22,793 nt of DNA, taken from the NCBI RefSeq assembly GCF_031581265.1, contig NZ_JAVLBQ010000041.1:1-22793 (forward strand), written 5' to 3'. Shown in pieces: positions 22,333-22,793 of this stretch (position 1 is its first letter; each line of letters starts with the position of its first letter). The notes below the pieces were generated by a model that did not search any database, was not told the DNA's origin, and was given only the letters and a program-made list of their open reading frames with translations. This DNA comes from Gracilimonas sp031581265 (GTDB lineage Bacteria; Bacteroidota; Rhodothermia; Balneolales; Balneolaceae). The position numbers and the translations under genes were made by a program.

Positions 22333-22793
22333 ATGGAAAATCAAAGATTTGAAAGTTTGACCTTCTACGAAAGAACGATTGAAACCATTCTTTTTAACAT
22401 CGATAAGTTTGGTGGAAGCGAACTGAAACTTTTACTTCTGATCAATAGATTAACTGTGGGAGCAGACTTAAATGCAGCAGAGATACGGCTCAAAGACTTT
22501 GAGGAGATGACCGGTTTATCTAGAAAGACTGTAATCAAAGCTTTAGATAAGCTTGAAAAGCTAAAACTAATTAAGTGGAGTAAAAGGGTATTAGATGCAC
22601 GTTCATTGAATGATGCGGGTTTATGGATGGATTTTTTAAAAAAACATCCGGAAGTAATCGAAAGAACAAAAACGAATCTAAAGGAGAAGATTCAGTCAGA
22701 ACAATCCGGTGTTAGGAAGGAATTACAGGAATGGTATAGACTGCTTGAAAGCATGTCCTTTCAACGGTTGAAAAAATTTATGCAATCAGATTC
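22333..22793 (+). CDS. Winged-helix replication-initiator-like protein (5' part, runs off window)
   Basis: The ATG at 22333 opens a frame that stays open to the window end, giving 153 codons. The first part (FYERTIETILFNIDKFGGSELKLLLLINRL, 11-40) and the helix-turn-helix FEEMTGLSRKTVIKALDKLEKLKLI (56-80) resemble the N-terminal winged helix of phage replication protein O and related plasmid or element initiators. The next part (about 100-153) is a charged helix. The start is fixed by the one-base gap after the preceding stop (TAA-C-ATG). Together with the array upstream this suggests a replication module, but a plain transcription regulator is also possible. The 3' end is not available. Confidence 0.65.
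   Translation, partial: MENQRFESLTFYERTIETILFNIDKFGGSELKLLLLINRLTVGADLNAAEIRLKDFEEMTGLSRKTVIKALDKLEKLKLIKWSKRVLDARSLNDAGLWMDFLKKHPEVIERTKTNLKEKIQSEQSGVRKELQEWYRLLESMSFQRLKKFMQSD

Larger units (their letters stand above)
19757..22793 (+). mobile_element. Left end of a tRNA-Asn-integrated element (open at window edge)
   Basis: A tyrosine integrase, an excisionase-like HTH gene and a winged-helix replication-type gene follow an intact tRNA-Asn, all on the same strand. The genes after the integrase are AT-rich compared with the chromosome to the left. No conjugation, capsid or cargo genes are visible before the window ends, so I cannot tell a phage, satellite, plasmid-like or mobilizable element apart. 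The outer attachment site, expected to repeat part of the tRNA 3' end, is not in the window. Confidence 0.7.

Overview
The window looks like a chromosomal segment from a marine or halophilic member of the Bacteroidota/Balneolota (Balneolaceae-like). The housekeeping proteins read like that group, a TAnnTTTG-type promoter precedes tRNA-Asn, intergenic spacers are rich in palindromes, and Shine-Dalgarno sequences are not prominent. The assignment rests on protein and promoter style only, not on a marker-gene search.

Layout. (a) 1-1677 is an AT-rich accessory stretch with two tandem small exported Cys-rich peptides, the first cut by the window edge, followed by a secreted 6-bladed beta-propeller protein. 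(b) 1745-4931 carries a small acidic hypothetical protein, the cell-wall recycling kinase AnmK and a class III aminotransferase of the ArgD type. (c) 4932-6302 is a rearranged zone. It holds a palindrome cluster, a ParE/RelE-type toxin-antitoxin pair, and two displaced pieces of the 3' end of tex, one of them bracketed by inverted 48-bp palindromic units. (d) 6303-16558 is ordinary chromosome: Tex, a RidA-like protein lacking the usual arginine, an M23 peptidase, an M16 lipoprotein protease, a penicillin-acylase-type Ntn hydrolase and a DinB-like protein. (e) 15880-17275 contains three copies of a paired, inverted palindromic element around a single-gene IS200-like (RAYT-type) transposase. The transposase's last codons lie inside one palindrome. 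(f) 17310-19756 has GMP reductase, a 221-bp nested inverted repeat, TruA and tRNA-Asn(GTT) with a visible promoter and terminator. (g) 19757 to the end is the start of an element integrated next to tRNA-Asn: doubled AGTGGGTACA repeats, a tyrosine integrase, an overlapping unknown gene, four iteron-like repeats at exactly 20-bp spacing, an excisionase-like HTH gene and a winged-helix (replication-initiator-like) gene running off the edge.

The least explained parts are the Cys-peptide/propeller cassette, the transposase with its palindromic repeats, the tex-fragment/toxin-antitoxin scar, and the iteron-like array of the tRNA-Asn island.
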